A DNA stretch of 64,000 bases from Actinomadura sp. J1-007. GTDB lineage: Bacteria > Actinomycetota > Actinomycetes > Streptosporangiales > Streptosporangiaceae. Shown here one piece after another: positions 44,231 to 52,407 of the stretch. Position 1 is the stretch's first letter, and every line of letters starts with the position of its first letter. The stretch lies in contig NZ_WING01000001.1 of the NCBI RefSeq assembly GCF_009793335.1, positions 434,001 to 498,000 of the forward strand, in the 5' to 3' direction. The notes beneath the pieces are model-generated. The model had not been told where the DNA came from. It searched no databases and saw only the letters and a list, made by a program, of their open reading frames with translations. Both the position numbers and the translations under genes were made by a program.

Positions 44231-44919
44231 TGAACGCCCCAGCGCCGTACGAACCGCGGGTCCCCTCCGACAGCATGCCGCCCGGCCGGGCGGCGCTGAG
44301 CGTGACGTGGGCGGCGCTGCCGTTCCTCACCCTCGGCTACGCCACCCCCTTCACCTTCGCGGGGGCGGCGCTGTGGCGGCGCAGCGCGCACCTGCTGGTC
44401 TCCTCCGCCGTCTACATCGCGATCTTCGTGCTGCTGGTGACCCTGATGCCGGACGTCGGCAAGCAGGACGGCGCGCAGCGGCTCGTCGGGATCCTGATGT
44501 TCGTCCTCGCGGTCGTCGGCTGCGGGCACGCGTTCCTGATCCGGCGCCGGGTGTTCGACCCCGACGGGCTCTCCGGGCTCGGCAACGACGCCGTCGTGGA
44601 ACGGGTCCGGCAGCAGCGGCTGCTGCGCGACAAGGCCCGCCGGCTCGCGTCCGACGACCCGGGCCTGGCCCGCGAGCTGCGGATCGGCCGTCCCGACCTG
44701 CCGCGCCAGTACAAGGACGGCGGTCTCGTGGACGTCAACCACGCCCCGGCCGAGGTGCTCACCCTGCTGCCCGGGATCACGCCCGAGCTGGCCGTGCGGA
44801 TCGAGCGGGTGCGGGAGGAGACCGGCGGGTTCGTGTCCGCCGAGGAGCTGGCGGCGCTGGCGGGCCTGCCCCCGGCGCTGACCGGCGACATCGCCGACTA
44901 CGCGGTGTTCGTCCGCTGA
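44230..44919 (+). CDS. Membrane protein with C-terminal helix-hairpin-helix (ComEA-like)
   Basis: 229 residues. Three hydrophobic helices in the first 110 residues (LSVTWAALPFLTLGYATPFT, HLLVSSAVYIAIFVLLVTLM, LVGILMFVLAVVGCGHAFLI), a charged linker, and at 165-229 a helix-hairpin-helix pair: VDVNHAPAEVLTLLPGITPE and EETGGFVSAEELAALAGLPP, the DNA-binding module of ComEA. Unlike ComEA itself the membrane part is N-terminal with several helices, so it could place DNA binding on the inner face or outside. No other competence genes are adjacent. Downstream on the same strand, 58 bases away, is the LigD-like gene, another DNA-processing protein. Confidence 0.75.
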   Translation: MNAPAPYEPRVPSDSMPPGRAALSVTWAALPFLTLGYATPFTFAGAALWRRSAHLLVSSAVYIAIFVLLVTLMPDVGKQDGAQRLVGILMFVLAVVGCGHAFLIRRRVFDPDGLSGLGNDAVVERVRQQRLLRDKARRLASDDPGLARELRIGRPDLPRQYKDGGLVDVNHAPAEVLTLLPGITPELAVRIERVREETGGFVSAEELAALAGLPPALTGDIADYAVFVR

Positions 44920-44977
44920 CGCGCGCCGTCCCGGCGGCCCCCGAGGTTGGCCGCGCCGGCGCGGGTATGCACGGGAT

Positions 44978-45979
44978 GTGGCCGAGAAGAGACAGGACCG
45001 CCTCGCCGAGTACCGGGGCAAGCGCGACGCGGGCAGGACGCCCGAGCCCGTGCCGGACGAGCGCGACCTCCCGCACGGCGACGACGACACGTTCGTGATC
45101 CAGGAGCACCACGCGTCCAGCCTGCACTGGGACCTGCGGCTGGAGCGCGACGGCGTGCTCGTGTCGTGGGCGCTGCCGAAGGGCGTCCCGTGGAGCCCGA
45201 AGACCAACCACCTGGCCGTGCACACCGAGGACCACCCGCTGGAGTACGCCGCGTTCGAGGGCGAGATCCCGGCGGACGAGTACGGCGGCGGCGAGGTCTA
45301 CATCTGGGACCGGGGGACGTACGAGACGCGCAAGTGGACCGACCGCGAGGTGAAGGCCGTGTTCCACGGCTCCCGCGTCACCGGGCTGTACGCGCTGTTC
45401 AGGACGCGCGGCAAGAACTGGATGATCCACCGGATGGACCCGCCCGCCGACCCCGACGCCGAGCCTCTGCCGGAGCGGGTGCGGCCGATGCTGCCGCAGG
45501 AGCGGGCCCGGCTGCCGCGCGACGAGGAGCACTACGGGTTCGAGTTCGCGTGGGGCGGGCGGCGGCTGCTGGCGTACGTCGAGGGCGGCCGGACGCGCTT
45601 CACCGACGGCCGGGGCCGCGAGGCGCGGTCCCCGGCGGGGCTCGGCGGCCCGCTCGGCGAGTCGCTCGGCGCCCGCCGGGTCGTCCTGGACGGTGAGCTC
45701 GCCTCGGTGGAGGGCCAGGAGACGTACCTGGTGTTCGACCTGCTGCACCTGGACGGGCATCCGCTGCTGGACGTCCCGTACGAGGAGCGCCGCGAGCGGC
45801 TCGGCGACCTCGGCCTCGCCGGGCCGCGCTGGCAGACCGCGCCCTGGTACCCGGGCGAGGGGCGGGCCGTCCGCGACACCGCCAAGGAGCGGGGCCTGCG
45901 CGGCGTCGTCGCCAAGCGGCTCGACTCGCCGTACGAGCCGGGCGAGCGCTCCGGCGCCTGGCGGCTGCTCAAGCTCTGA
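44978..45979 (+). CDS. LigD-type 3'-phosphoesterase fused to a catalytically dead ATP-ligase-like domain
   Basis: 333 residues. Residues about 35-155 form a LigD phosphoesterase (PE) domain: EHHASSLHWDLRLE with H45, H50 and D52, and the EYGGGEVYIWD and NWMIHRMD motifs, which heal 3' ends in non-homologous end joining. Residues about 185-333 resemble the adenylyltransferase of ATP-dependent DNA ligases (VVLDGEL, FDLLHLDG, VVAKRLDSPYEPG), but the nucleotidyl-lysine motif KWDG is AWGG: A191 replaces the Lys and G193 the Asp; the Glu before GVVAKR is Arg and the WLKVK end is WRLLKL. So it should not be able to adenylylate. Primase/polymerase and Ku are not in the window. GTG start has only a weak ribosome site. 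Confidence 0.85.
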   Translation: MAEKRQDRLAEYRGKRDAGRTPEPVPDERDLPHGDDDTFVIQEHHASSLHWDLRLERDGVLVSWALPKGVPWSPKTNHLAVHTEDHPLEYAAFEGEIPADEYGGGEVYIWDRGTYETRKWTDREVKAVFHGSRVTGLYALFRTRGKNWMIHRMDPPADPDAEPLPERVRPMLPQERARLPRDEEHYGFEFAWGGRRLLAYVEGGRTRFTDGRGREARSPAGLGGPLGESLGARRVVLDGELASVEGQETYLVFDLLHLDGHPLLDVPYEERRERLGDLGLAGPRWQTAPWYPGEGRAVRDTAKERGLRGVVAKRLDSPYEPGERSGAWRLLKL

Positions 45980-46110
45980 CCCCCCGCGTTCGTCCCGTTC
46001 CGGCGCGGCTCCGCGACGCGCCGGGGCGGAACCGCCGGGCCCGCGTGCGCATCAAACGGACGTATCGCCCACTTTCGGCGCGTCGCCGCTGAAAACGATC
46101 ACTAGCGGGC

Positions 46111-46116
46111 TAGAGT
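46111..46116 (+). promoter_or_regulatory. -10 hexamer TAGAGT upstream of the YdjM-like gene
   Basis: TAGAGT 45 bases before ATG 46161, the same hexamer as in front of the ComEA-like gene; the first start codon has GGGGGAA upstream, so this mRNA has a leader. Confidence 0.4.
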
Positions 46117-46160
46117 CCGGCCGTGCGGGCGAAACGGGCGGATAGGCGGGGGAACGGCGC

Positions 46161-46877
46161 ATGATGGGGAAGACGCACGCCCTCAGCGGGGCGCTCGCGT
46201 GGCTGGCCGCCGTTCCCGTGCTGAGCCGGGACGAGTGGCTCGGCGACCACGCGATCCACCTGTCGCCCGCGCAGCTCGCCGCCGGGGCGGTCGTGTGCGC
46301 GGGCGCGGCGCTGCTGCCCGACGTCGACCACCACAACGGCCGCATCGCCAACACCTTCGGCCCGATCACCCACACGTTCTGCAAGTGGGTCGGCAAGGCG
46401 TCGGGCGGGCACCGGCAGGCCACCCACTCGATCCTGTTCGCGGTCGCGATGGGCTGGGCGATGGACTGGCTCGCCACCAACCTCGTGTACGGCTGGTGGG
46501 CCGCGCTGTTCGTCATCGTCGGCTTCGGGCTGCGCGGGATCGGCCTGGACTTCGAGGGCAAGGAGCCGCAGTCCGCGCTGGCCGACTGCGCGGTCGCGGG
46601 CATCGCGGTGTGGGCCATGCACGACCTGGACATGACGTTCGTCGGGTTCGCCGTGACGCTCGGCTGCCTCGCGCACGTGGCGGGCGACTGCCTCACGCCG
46701 CGCGGGTGCCCGGTGCTGTGGCCGTTCCCCTGGCGGCTCGACGTCCCGGTGATCCCCCGTACGGACGGCAAGGTCGAGCGCTGGGTCGTCGCGCCGCTGC
46801 TGACCCTCGGCATCGCGGTGATGGCGATCCGCTCGGTGATCGGCGAGGTCACCACCCGCTGGCTCACCAAGGGCTGA
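46161..46877 (+). CDS. Membrane-bound metal-dependent hydrolase (YdjM/COG1988 family)
   Basis: 238 residues. Starts MMGKTHALSGALAW, with the family's N-terminal Lys-x-His and the internal cluster LPDVDHHNGRIA and ATHSILFAVAMGWA, and AHVAGDCLTPRG near the C-terminus, whose His and Asp residues bind metal. Four or five hydrophobic helices place it in the membrane. YdjM in Escherichia coli is a LexA-regulated membrane protein of unknown substrate; function here unknown. Start ATG at 46161 (a second ATG follows at once). It is convergent with the lipoprotein of the two-component operon, 17 bases apart. Confidence 0.85.
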   Translation: MMGKTHALSGALAWLAAVPVLSRDEWLGDHAIHLSPAQLAAGAVVCAGAALLPDVDHHNGRIANTFGPITHTFCKWVGKASGGHRQATHSILFAVAMGWAMDWLATNLVYGWWAALFVIVGFGLRGIGLDFEGKEPQSALADCAVAGIAVWAMHDLDMTFVGFAVTLGCLAHVAGDCLTPRGCPVLWPFPWRLDVPVIPRTDGKVERWVVAPLLTLGIAVMAIRSVIGEVTTRWLTKG

Positions 46878-46894
46878 CCCCGCGCCGCGGCCGG

Positions 46895-47560
46895 TCAGGG
46901 GGCGCGGGGGGCGGCGGGGCGGAGGTCGGGGAAGTCCGAGCAGCCGAGGTCCTCCCACTCCCGGAGGTCCGCGCCGAGCAGGCCGGTGACCCAGACGCTG
47001 TTGTCCATGCCCGGCCGCGTGCGCGGGCCCGGCTTGAAGCTGACCAGGCCGGTGAGCCGTACCTTGGTGACGCCGGGGATCGTCTCGGCGGTGCACGCGA
47101 CCTGCGCCTGCGCCCGGCGCGACCACAGCGGCTGCCGCTTCCTGAGCTCGGCCACGGCGTCCTTGGCGTCCAGCCGAACGTCCAGCCGCACGTCCACGTC
47201 CAGGACGCCGCCGGTCGGCCCGCCCTGGGTGGGGGACGAGCGGGCCGAGAGCCGCAGCGGCTCCGGGACCGCGGTGGTGAGGCCGCGGCGCCGCTCCCCG
47301 CTGGTGGGCGGGATGGCCAGTTGCGAGACCGCCGCGTACGGGTGGCCCGGCAGTCCCGGGCGCACCGTGGACGCGAGCCGTCCGTCCGGGCCGACGAGGA
47401 AGACCGTCATCGGACCGGCCTGCCCGGAGGCGGGCGGCCCGTCGCCCGCGGTCACGATGCCGGTCGGCTGGATGCCGCAGCCCGCCCCGGCCGCCCCCGC
47501 CGCGGCCCCCAGCAGGACCAGGCCGGCCGCGGCCGTCCACGCGTGCCGCAGGCCCCTCAT
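46895..47560 (-). CDS. Secreted lipoprotein, paralogue of its upstream neighbour
   Basis: 221 residues. Signal peptide with lipobox ending AAGAGC at about residue 28, mature CGIQPTG. Shares with the upstream lipoprotein the CGxQPTGIVxAG start, the GHPY motif with its hydrophobic run, the RRRGLTT block and the QVACTAETIPGV segment, so the two are paralogues and their whole fold is shared. No enzymatic motif. ATG overlaps the upstream stop by 4 bases (ATGA). Last gene of the RR-HK-lipoprotein-lipoprotein operon, so it probably works with the sensor kinase, either as a ligand-binding partner or as a target of envelope control. Confidence 0.75.
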   Translation of the reverse strand: MRGLRHAWTAAAGLVLLGAAAGAAGAGCGIQPTGIVTAGDGPPASGQAGPMTVFLVGPDGRLASTVRPGLPGHPYAAVSQLAIPPTSGERRRGLTTAVPEPLRLSARSSPTQGGPTGGVLDVDVRLDVRLDAKDAVAELRKRQPLWSRRAQAQVACTAETIPGVTKVRLTGLVSFKPGPRTRPGMDNSVWVTGLLGADLREWEDLGCSDFPDLRPAAPRAP

Positions 47561-48102
47561 GCCAGCAGGTCCCGGTAGCCGGCGCAGGGGACCCGCCGGT
47601 TGAGCGCGTCCTCCCAGGTCGCCAGCGTGACGGACGAGACGCCCGGGATCGCCTCGGCCGTGCAGGCGACCTGCGCCTTGGCCAGGCGCGTCCAGCGGGT
47701 GAGGTACGGCCCGCCGTACTCGGCGACGACGAGCTGCCCCGGCCGGTCCCCCGCCTGCGCGCTGAGGGGCCGCCGGATCTCGGTGGTCAGGCCGCGGCGC
47801 CGGTCCTGCGTGGTCGGCGGGACCGAGAGCTGCTCGATGGCCAGGTAGGGGTGCCCGGGACGGCCGGGCCGCGTGACCCGGTGCAGCCGCGCGCCCTGGA
47901 CCAGGTACACGGTGACGTCGGCCGCGTACCCGGACGCGACCGGCCCGGCCCCGGCGCTCACGATCCCCGTCGGCTGGACGCCGCACGCGGCGGCGAGCAC
48001 GACGGGCACCACCGCGGCCGCCACCGCGGCCAGCGGCCGCGCCGCCGCCGGCAGGAGCGACCGCGCCGCCGTCCGGAGGGGTGGTCGGGGCCTTGCGCTC
48101 AC
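47557..48102 (-). CDS. Secreted lipoprotein, first of twin pair in two-component operon
   Basis: 181 residues. Signal sequence with lipobox VLAAAC, mature CGVQPTG, then a small beta-rich domain similar to its downstream paralogue (VTVYLVQ, GHPYLAIEQLSVPPT, RRRGLTTEI, QVACTAEAIPGV). GTG at 48102 overlaps the histidine kinase stop by 4 bases (GTGA), so kinase and lipoprotein are translated together. Such sensor-lipoprotein pairs suggest that the lipoprotein presents a signal to the kinase or modulates it. I cannot name a family. Confidence 0.75.
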   Translation of the reverse strand: MSARPRPPLRTAARSLLPAAARPLAAVAAAVVPVVLAAACGVQPTGIVSAGAGPVASGYAADVTVYLVQGARLHRVTRPGRPGHPYLAIEQLSVPPTTQDRRRGLTTEIRRPLSAQAGDRPGQLVVAEYGGPYLTRWTRLAKAQVACTAEAIPGVSSVTLATWEDALNRRVPCAGYRDLLA

Positions 48103-49636
48103 TCGGGTTCCTCCGGGCGGTTCCTTCGCTCCGGTTGGTTTTCGGGCGGGGGCTCGTTCTGCTCCAGGGGGAGCCACAAGGTGAACACCGCGCCGCCTTC
48201 CGCGGCGTTGGCGGCGTCCAGGGTGCCCGCGTGCAGGACGGCGTTCTCCCGCGCGATCGACAGGCCGAGGCCGCTGCCCTCGCTGCGGGACCGCGCCGCC
48301 TCCGCCTTGACGAACCGGTCGAACGCGACGGAGAGCAGGTCCTCGGGCAGTCCCGGACCGCGGTCGGTGACGGTCAGCGCGAAGCCGGGGACGCCCGCGC
48401 GCGTGGACGCGGAGAAGGCCGCCCGGACGGGCGGGCGGCCGTGCTTGAGGGCGTTGCCGACCAGGTTGGCGACCACCACGTCGAACCGGCGCGGGTCCAG
48501 GCGGGCGACCAGGTCGCCCGGACCGTCCACCTCCACCCGGTCGCTCCAGCCGCGGGCGCGCAGCGTCGCGGCGACCGCGTCCGCCACGACGACGTCGTCC
48601 AGGACGAGCGCGGCGGCGCCGGCGTCGAACCGGCTGATCTCGATGAGGTGCTCGACGAGCTGCCCGAGCCGCCGGGTCTCGGCCACGATCAGCCGCGCCG
48701 CCGTGCCGCCCTCGTCGGAGGCGGCGGTCTCCTCGGCCAGCACGTCGGTCACCGCGATCATCGAGGTCAGCGGCGTGCGCAGCTCGTGCGAGACGTCCGC
48801 GACGAACCGGCGGGACGCCGCCTCCATCGCGCGCAGCTCGGTGACGGTCCGCTCCAGCGCCTCGGCGGTGCCGTTGAACGTGCGGGCGAGGTCGGCCAGC
48901 TCGTCCCGGCCCCGCACGTCGAGCCGGATGGCGAGCTCGCCGTCGCCGAGGGCGCGCGCGGCGTCGCCGAGGCGGCGCACGGGGCGCAGCACGCCGCGCG
49001 TGGCGAGCAGCGCGAGCGCGAGCGCCGCGACCAGCGCCAGCAGGTCGGCGATGCCGATCGCCTTGGTGTAGGAGCTGAGGTCGGCGGCCTCCTTCGCGAG
49101 GCTCGCCGAGACGTACACGACCGGCGGGGAGGTGCGCCAGGGCTCGTCCTCGGTGGTGGTGTACTCCGACATCCGGGTGCCGACCAGCAGGTACGGCCTG
49201 CCGTCCCGGACGATGCGCTGGAACACCATCCCCTTCTGCGCCCGCTTGGCGAACGCCTTGCTGACCGGGACGTCCAGCGCCGTCCGGGCGGGGAGGTTGA
49301 CGGTCCCGTCGAACGTCATCGGCACCGCCGCCGCCTTGCGCCCGCCGGCCGTGGCCAGGGTGCCGGCGAGCTCCAGCCCGAGGTCCTTGTTGACGTCCGG
49401 CGGGAGCTGCGGGGGACCTGCCGGGCGAGCGTCTGCCGCACCTCGGCGAGGACGGTGTCCTGCGCTCGCTGGAGCATCGCGTTGCGCAGCAGCACGTAGG
49501 AGATGCCGGACGCCAGCACCGACGCCAGCAGCGCGACCGCCGTGAACGCGGCGGCGAGCCGGGCCCGCAGCCCCGTGAACCACCGGCGCCGCGTCCCGTC
49601 CTCCGGGCCCCCGCGCGCCGCCCCGGCGAGGGCCAC
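48099..49636 (-). CDS. Sensor histidine kinase, frameshifted near the N-terminus
   Basis: Expected 512 residues. First frame: transmembrane helix 1 (LAAAFTAVALLASVLASGISYVL) and LAEVRQTLARQVP; second frame: extracytoplasmic sensor domain (ELAGTLATAGGRKAAAV onward), helix 2 (IADLLALVAALALALLA), HAMP, the phosphorylated His in FVADVSHELRTPLTSM, and ATPase motifs NLVGNALKHG, DRGPGLP and GLGLSIA. Frames switch at the G run 49411-49415, where one more base restores the sequence. GTG 49636 is the only start in the first frame; it lies 92 bases after the response-regulator stop and lacks a ribosome site. Autophosphorylates and passes phosphate to the regulator encoded just upstream. Confidence 0.88.
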
Positions 49637-49727
49637 CGGCCGGGTCCGAGGCGCGGCGGAACGAGGCGCGGCGGAACGAGGCGCGGCGTCCGGAGCCGCT
49701 TCGGGCGTCCGCGCCGGGCCGCCGCGA

Positions 49728-50420
49728 TCACGGCGCCACGAAGCGGTAGCCGAATCCCCGGATGGTCTCGATCAGCCGGGGCTCGGCCGGCTCGTCCTCG
49801 ATCTTGGCGCGGACCCGCTGCACGCAGGCGTCCACCAGCCGCGAGTCGCCGGGGTAGGTGTGCTCCCACACCTCCGACAGCAGGTGCTGGCGGGTCAGCG
49901 CCTGCCCGGGGCGGCGGGTCAGCTCCAGCAGCAGGCGCAGCTCGGTCGGGGTGAGGCGGATGTCGCGGCCTCCCTTGGTCACCCGCAGCGCCGACCGGTC
50001 GATCATCAGGTCGCCGTACGCGGACCGGTCGGCGTGGGTCTGCTCGGCGCGGCGCAGCACCGCGCGGATCCGGGCGTCCAGCACGCGGGGCTCGACGGGC
50101 TTGACGACGTAGTCGTCCGCGCCCGCCTCCAGGCCGAGCACCACGTCCAGGTCGTCGCCGCGCGCGGTGAGCAGGATGACCGGCAGGTCGTCGTCGCGCC
50201 GGATGCGGCGGCAGACCTCGATGCCGTCGATGCCCGGCAGCATGACGTCCAGGATCGCGATCTCCGGGCGGCGGGCGCGCAGCGTGTCCAGGCCGTCCTC
50301 CCCGGTCGCCCGGGAGGTCACGCTGTGGCCCTGCCGGGTCAGCGCGAGCTCCAGGGCGGCCCTGGCGGACGGGTCGTCCTCGACGAACAGAATGCTGGCC
50401 ACCCGAGCATTATCGGACAT
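49728..50420 (-). CDS. OmpR-family response regulator
   Basis: 230 residues. Receiver domain with acidic pocket ILFVEDD and phosphoacceptor Asp in EIAILDVMLPGIDG, switch Thr in VILLTARGD and Lys in DYVVKPV, then a winged-helix OmpR/PhoB DNA-binding domain (LRLTPTELRLLLELTRRPG, TRQHLLSEVWEH, DACVQRVRAKIE, IRGFGYRF). ATG 50420 (MSDNARVAS) or GTG 50402 are alternatives. First gene of a four-gene operon with the histidine kinase and two lipoproteins; divergent from the glycosyltransferase gene. Confidence 0.93.
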   Translation of the reverse strand: MSDNARVASILFVEDDPSARAALELALTRQGHSVTSRATGEDGLDTLRARRPEIAILDVMLPGIDGIEVCRRIRRDDDLPVILLTARGDDLDVVLGLEAGADDYVVKPVEPRVLDARIRAVLRRAEQTHADRSAYGDLMIDRSALRVTKGGRDIRLTPTELRLLLELTRRPGQALTRQHLLSEVWEHTYPGDSRLVDACVQRVRAKIEDEPAEPRLIETIRGFGYRFVAP

Positions 50421-50503
50421 TCGGCCCAATGGTCCCGGCCGTGTCACAGGATCCGGACATTTCCCGAACGCGATCGGGACAGCCCGCCGTGACGGTTGAG
50501 GGC

Positions 50504-52293
50504 ATGACGCTCGTGATCGATCCCCCTCGGCGCACGGCGGCCGTTCCCGTGCGGCGCCCCCGCCGCATGCTGCCCTGGCTGCTGGCGGCAGGCTGGTTCG
50601 CGCAGGTCTGCGTGCGGCTCTGGTTCGCCCGCGCCCGTACGGGCCCGGTCGCCAACCCCGACGAGACCGGCTACCTGGTCGCGGCGCGCTGGCTCGCCGG
50701 CGGGCACGGCGCGGACCTGTCGGACAACACGTTCTACCAGGCCGGCTACCCGCTGCTGCTGGCCCCGGCGTACTGGGCGAGCCACGATCCGGTGACCGTC
50801 TACACCATCGTCCTGGTGATCAACGCGCTGGCGGGGGCGTGCCTGTTCCCCCTCGGCTACCTGGCGGCGCGGCGCTTCGGCCTGTCCCGCCGCTCCGCGC
50901 TGCCGCTGGCGTGGGCCGCCGCCCTGCTTCCGGCGGTCACGGTGTTCGGCGCGTTCGCGCTGGCGGACGCCGTCCTGCCCGTCCTCGTGCTCGGCTGGCT
51001 GCTGCTGCTCGACCGCTTCGCCCGCGCGGGCCGGGCGCGCGACGCCGTCGCCGCGAGCGCCGTCGTCGGCTGCGCGGCGTGCGTCCACTCGCGCGGCAGC
51101 GTCCTGCTGGCGGTGCACGTCGGCGCGCTCGCCGTCCTCGCCGCGTACGCCTGGTTCCGCGCGCCGCGCGCGGGCGGCCGGGAGGACGGGCCGCAGGGCG
51201 GGGCGCCCCGGGGCGGGGCGCCGCGGGCGGCGTGGGCGCGGGCCTGCCTCGCGGGACTCGCCGCCGCCGTCGCGGTCTACCTGCTGGAGTCGTGGCTGAA
51301 CGACACCCTGAAGGCCGCGCTGTACCCGGGCGGGACCCGCGACCTCGCGGGCAACCTGGAGCACCGGCTGACCACGCTCGACGGGCAGGCGTGGGCGCTG
51401 TCCGGCGCGGCCGGGCAGGTCTGGTACCTGGTCGTCTCCACCTGGGGGCTGGCGGGCGCCGGGCTCGTCGCGGTCGCCGCGGCGCTGCTGCGGCGCCGGA
51501 CGCCCGCCGGGACGCGGGTCGCGGCGGGCGCGCTGCTCGCGGCCACGTGCGGGATCGCGTACGCCTCGTCGGCGGCGCTGCCCGACGAGCACCGGGTGGG
51601 CAACTTCGTGTACGGCCGCTACCTGGCCTGCCTCGCCCTGGTGTACGCCCTGGCGGGGCGGCGGTCCTGGTCAGGGCGGGGACGCGCCCGGCGGCACGGT
51701 GCGCCGCGGGGGCCGCGCTCGTGCTCGCCGGGACCGGGCTCTGGGTCACCGCGTACGCGGGCGAACGGCTGCGCACCCACTCCTACATCGCGTTCGACTT
51801 CCCGGAGACCTCGTTCCTGACGGGCGACCGCACGGCCCTGCATCTCGTCGCGGCGTCGTTCGCGGCGCTCGGGCTGCTGTGCGCGTTCCTCGGGGCGGGC
51901 CGGGCGGGCGGGCGCGCTCCGGTCGCCGTCGCGCTCCTGCTCGCCGGGGTCAACGTGGCCGCGGCGACGTTCGTGGCGGGGCCCTCGCCGAAGCGGGTCG
52001 AGCCCGTCCCGCCGCTGGCGCGCGCGGCGGTCTCCGGCGGGGTGGCCGTCGATCCGTCGCTGGACTGGCGGCTGCGGACGATGCTCATGTACCCGGTGTG
52101 GTGGACGCGGATCGGCCGCACCGACACCCGCGCCGGGCAGCCCGCCCCGGGCGTCTGCACGGTCGTCGTGGGCCTGCCCGAGGGCGCTCCCGTCGCCGCG
52201 TCCTGGCCCCGCCACCCCGCGGGCTGGCGTCCCGAGGAGCACCGCTCCTGGAACCTCCGCTGGGTCGCCTGGTACGCCCCGTCCTGCGGCTGA
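50504..52293 (+). CDS. GT-C type membrane glycosyltransferase-like protein, frameshifted
   Basis: Expected 596 residues. About twelve hydrophobic helices. Early NPDETGYLVAARWLAGG matches the first periplasmic loop of GT-C glycosyltransferases (PMT/GT39 type), where the acidic pair binds the acceptor or metal; AGYPLLLAPAYWAS follows. The first frame runs to ALVYALAG; the second (from about 51660) gives GTGLWVTAYAGERL and FPETSFLTGD, ending TVVVGLPEGAPV and further. One G added to the run 51655-51658 joins them as LAGAAVLV. Substrate unknown, probably polyprenyl-phosphate sugar. ATG 50504 has GTTGAGGG upstream. Divergent from the two-component operon. Confidence 0.78.
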
Positions 52294-52332
52294 CGCCCGC
52301 ACGCCCGCACGCCGGCATGCCGGCATGCCCGC
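52293..52332. repeat. 8-bp tandem repeat, five units
   Basis: ACGCCCGC, ACGCCCGC, ACGCCGGC, ATGCCGGC and ATGCCCGC lie head to tail, starting on the last base of the glycosyltransferase stop codon. Confidence 0.7.
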
Positions 52333-52407
52333 ACGTCGGCCTCGCGCCCCGGCCGCGTTCGGCGACCGGGGCGGGGCCGGGGCTCGGCGCGGGAGGGGCG
52401 CGGCCGT

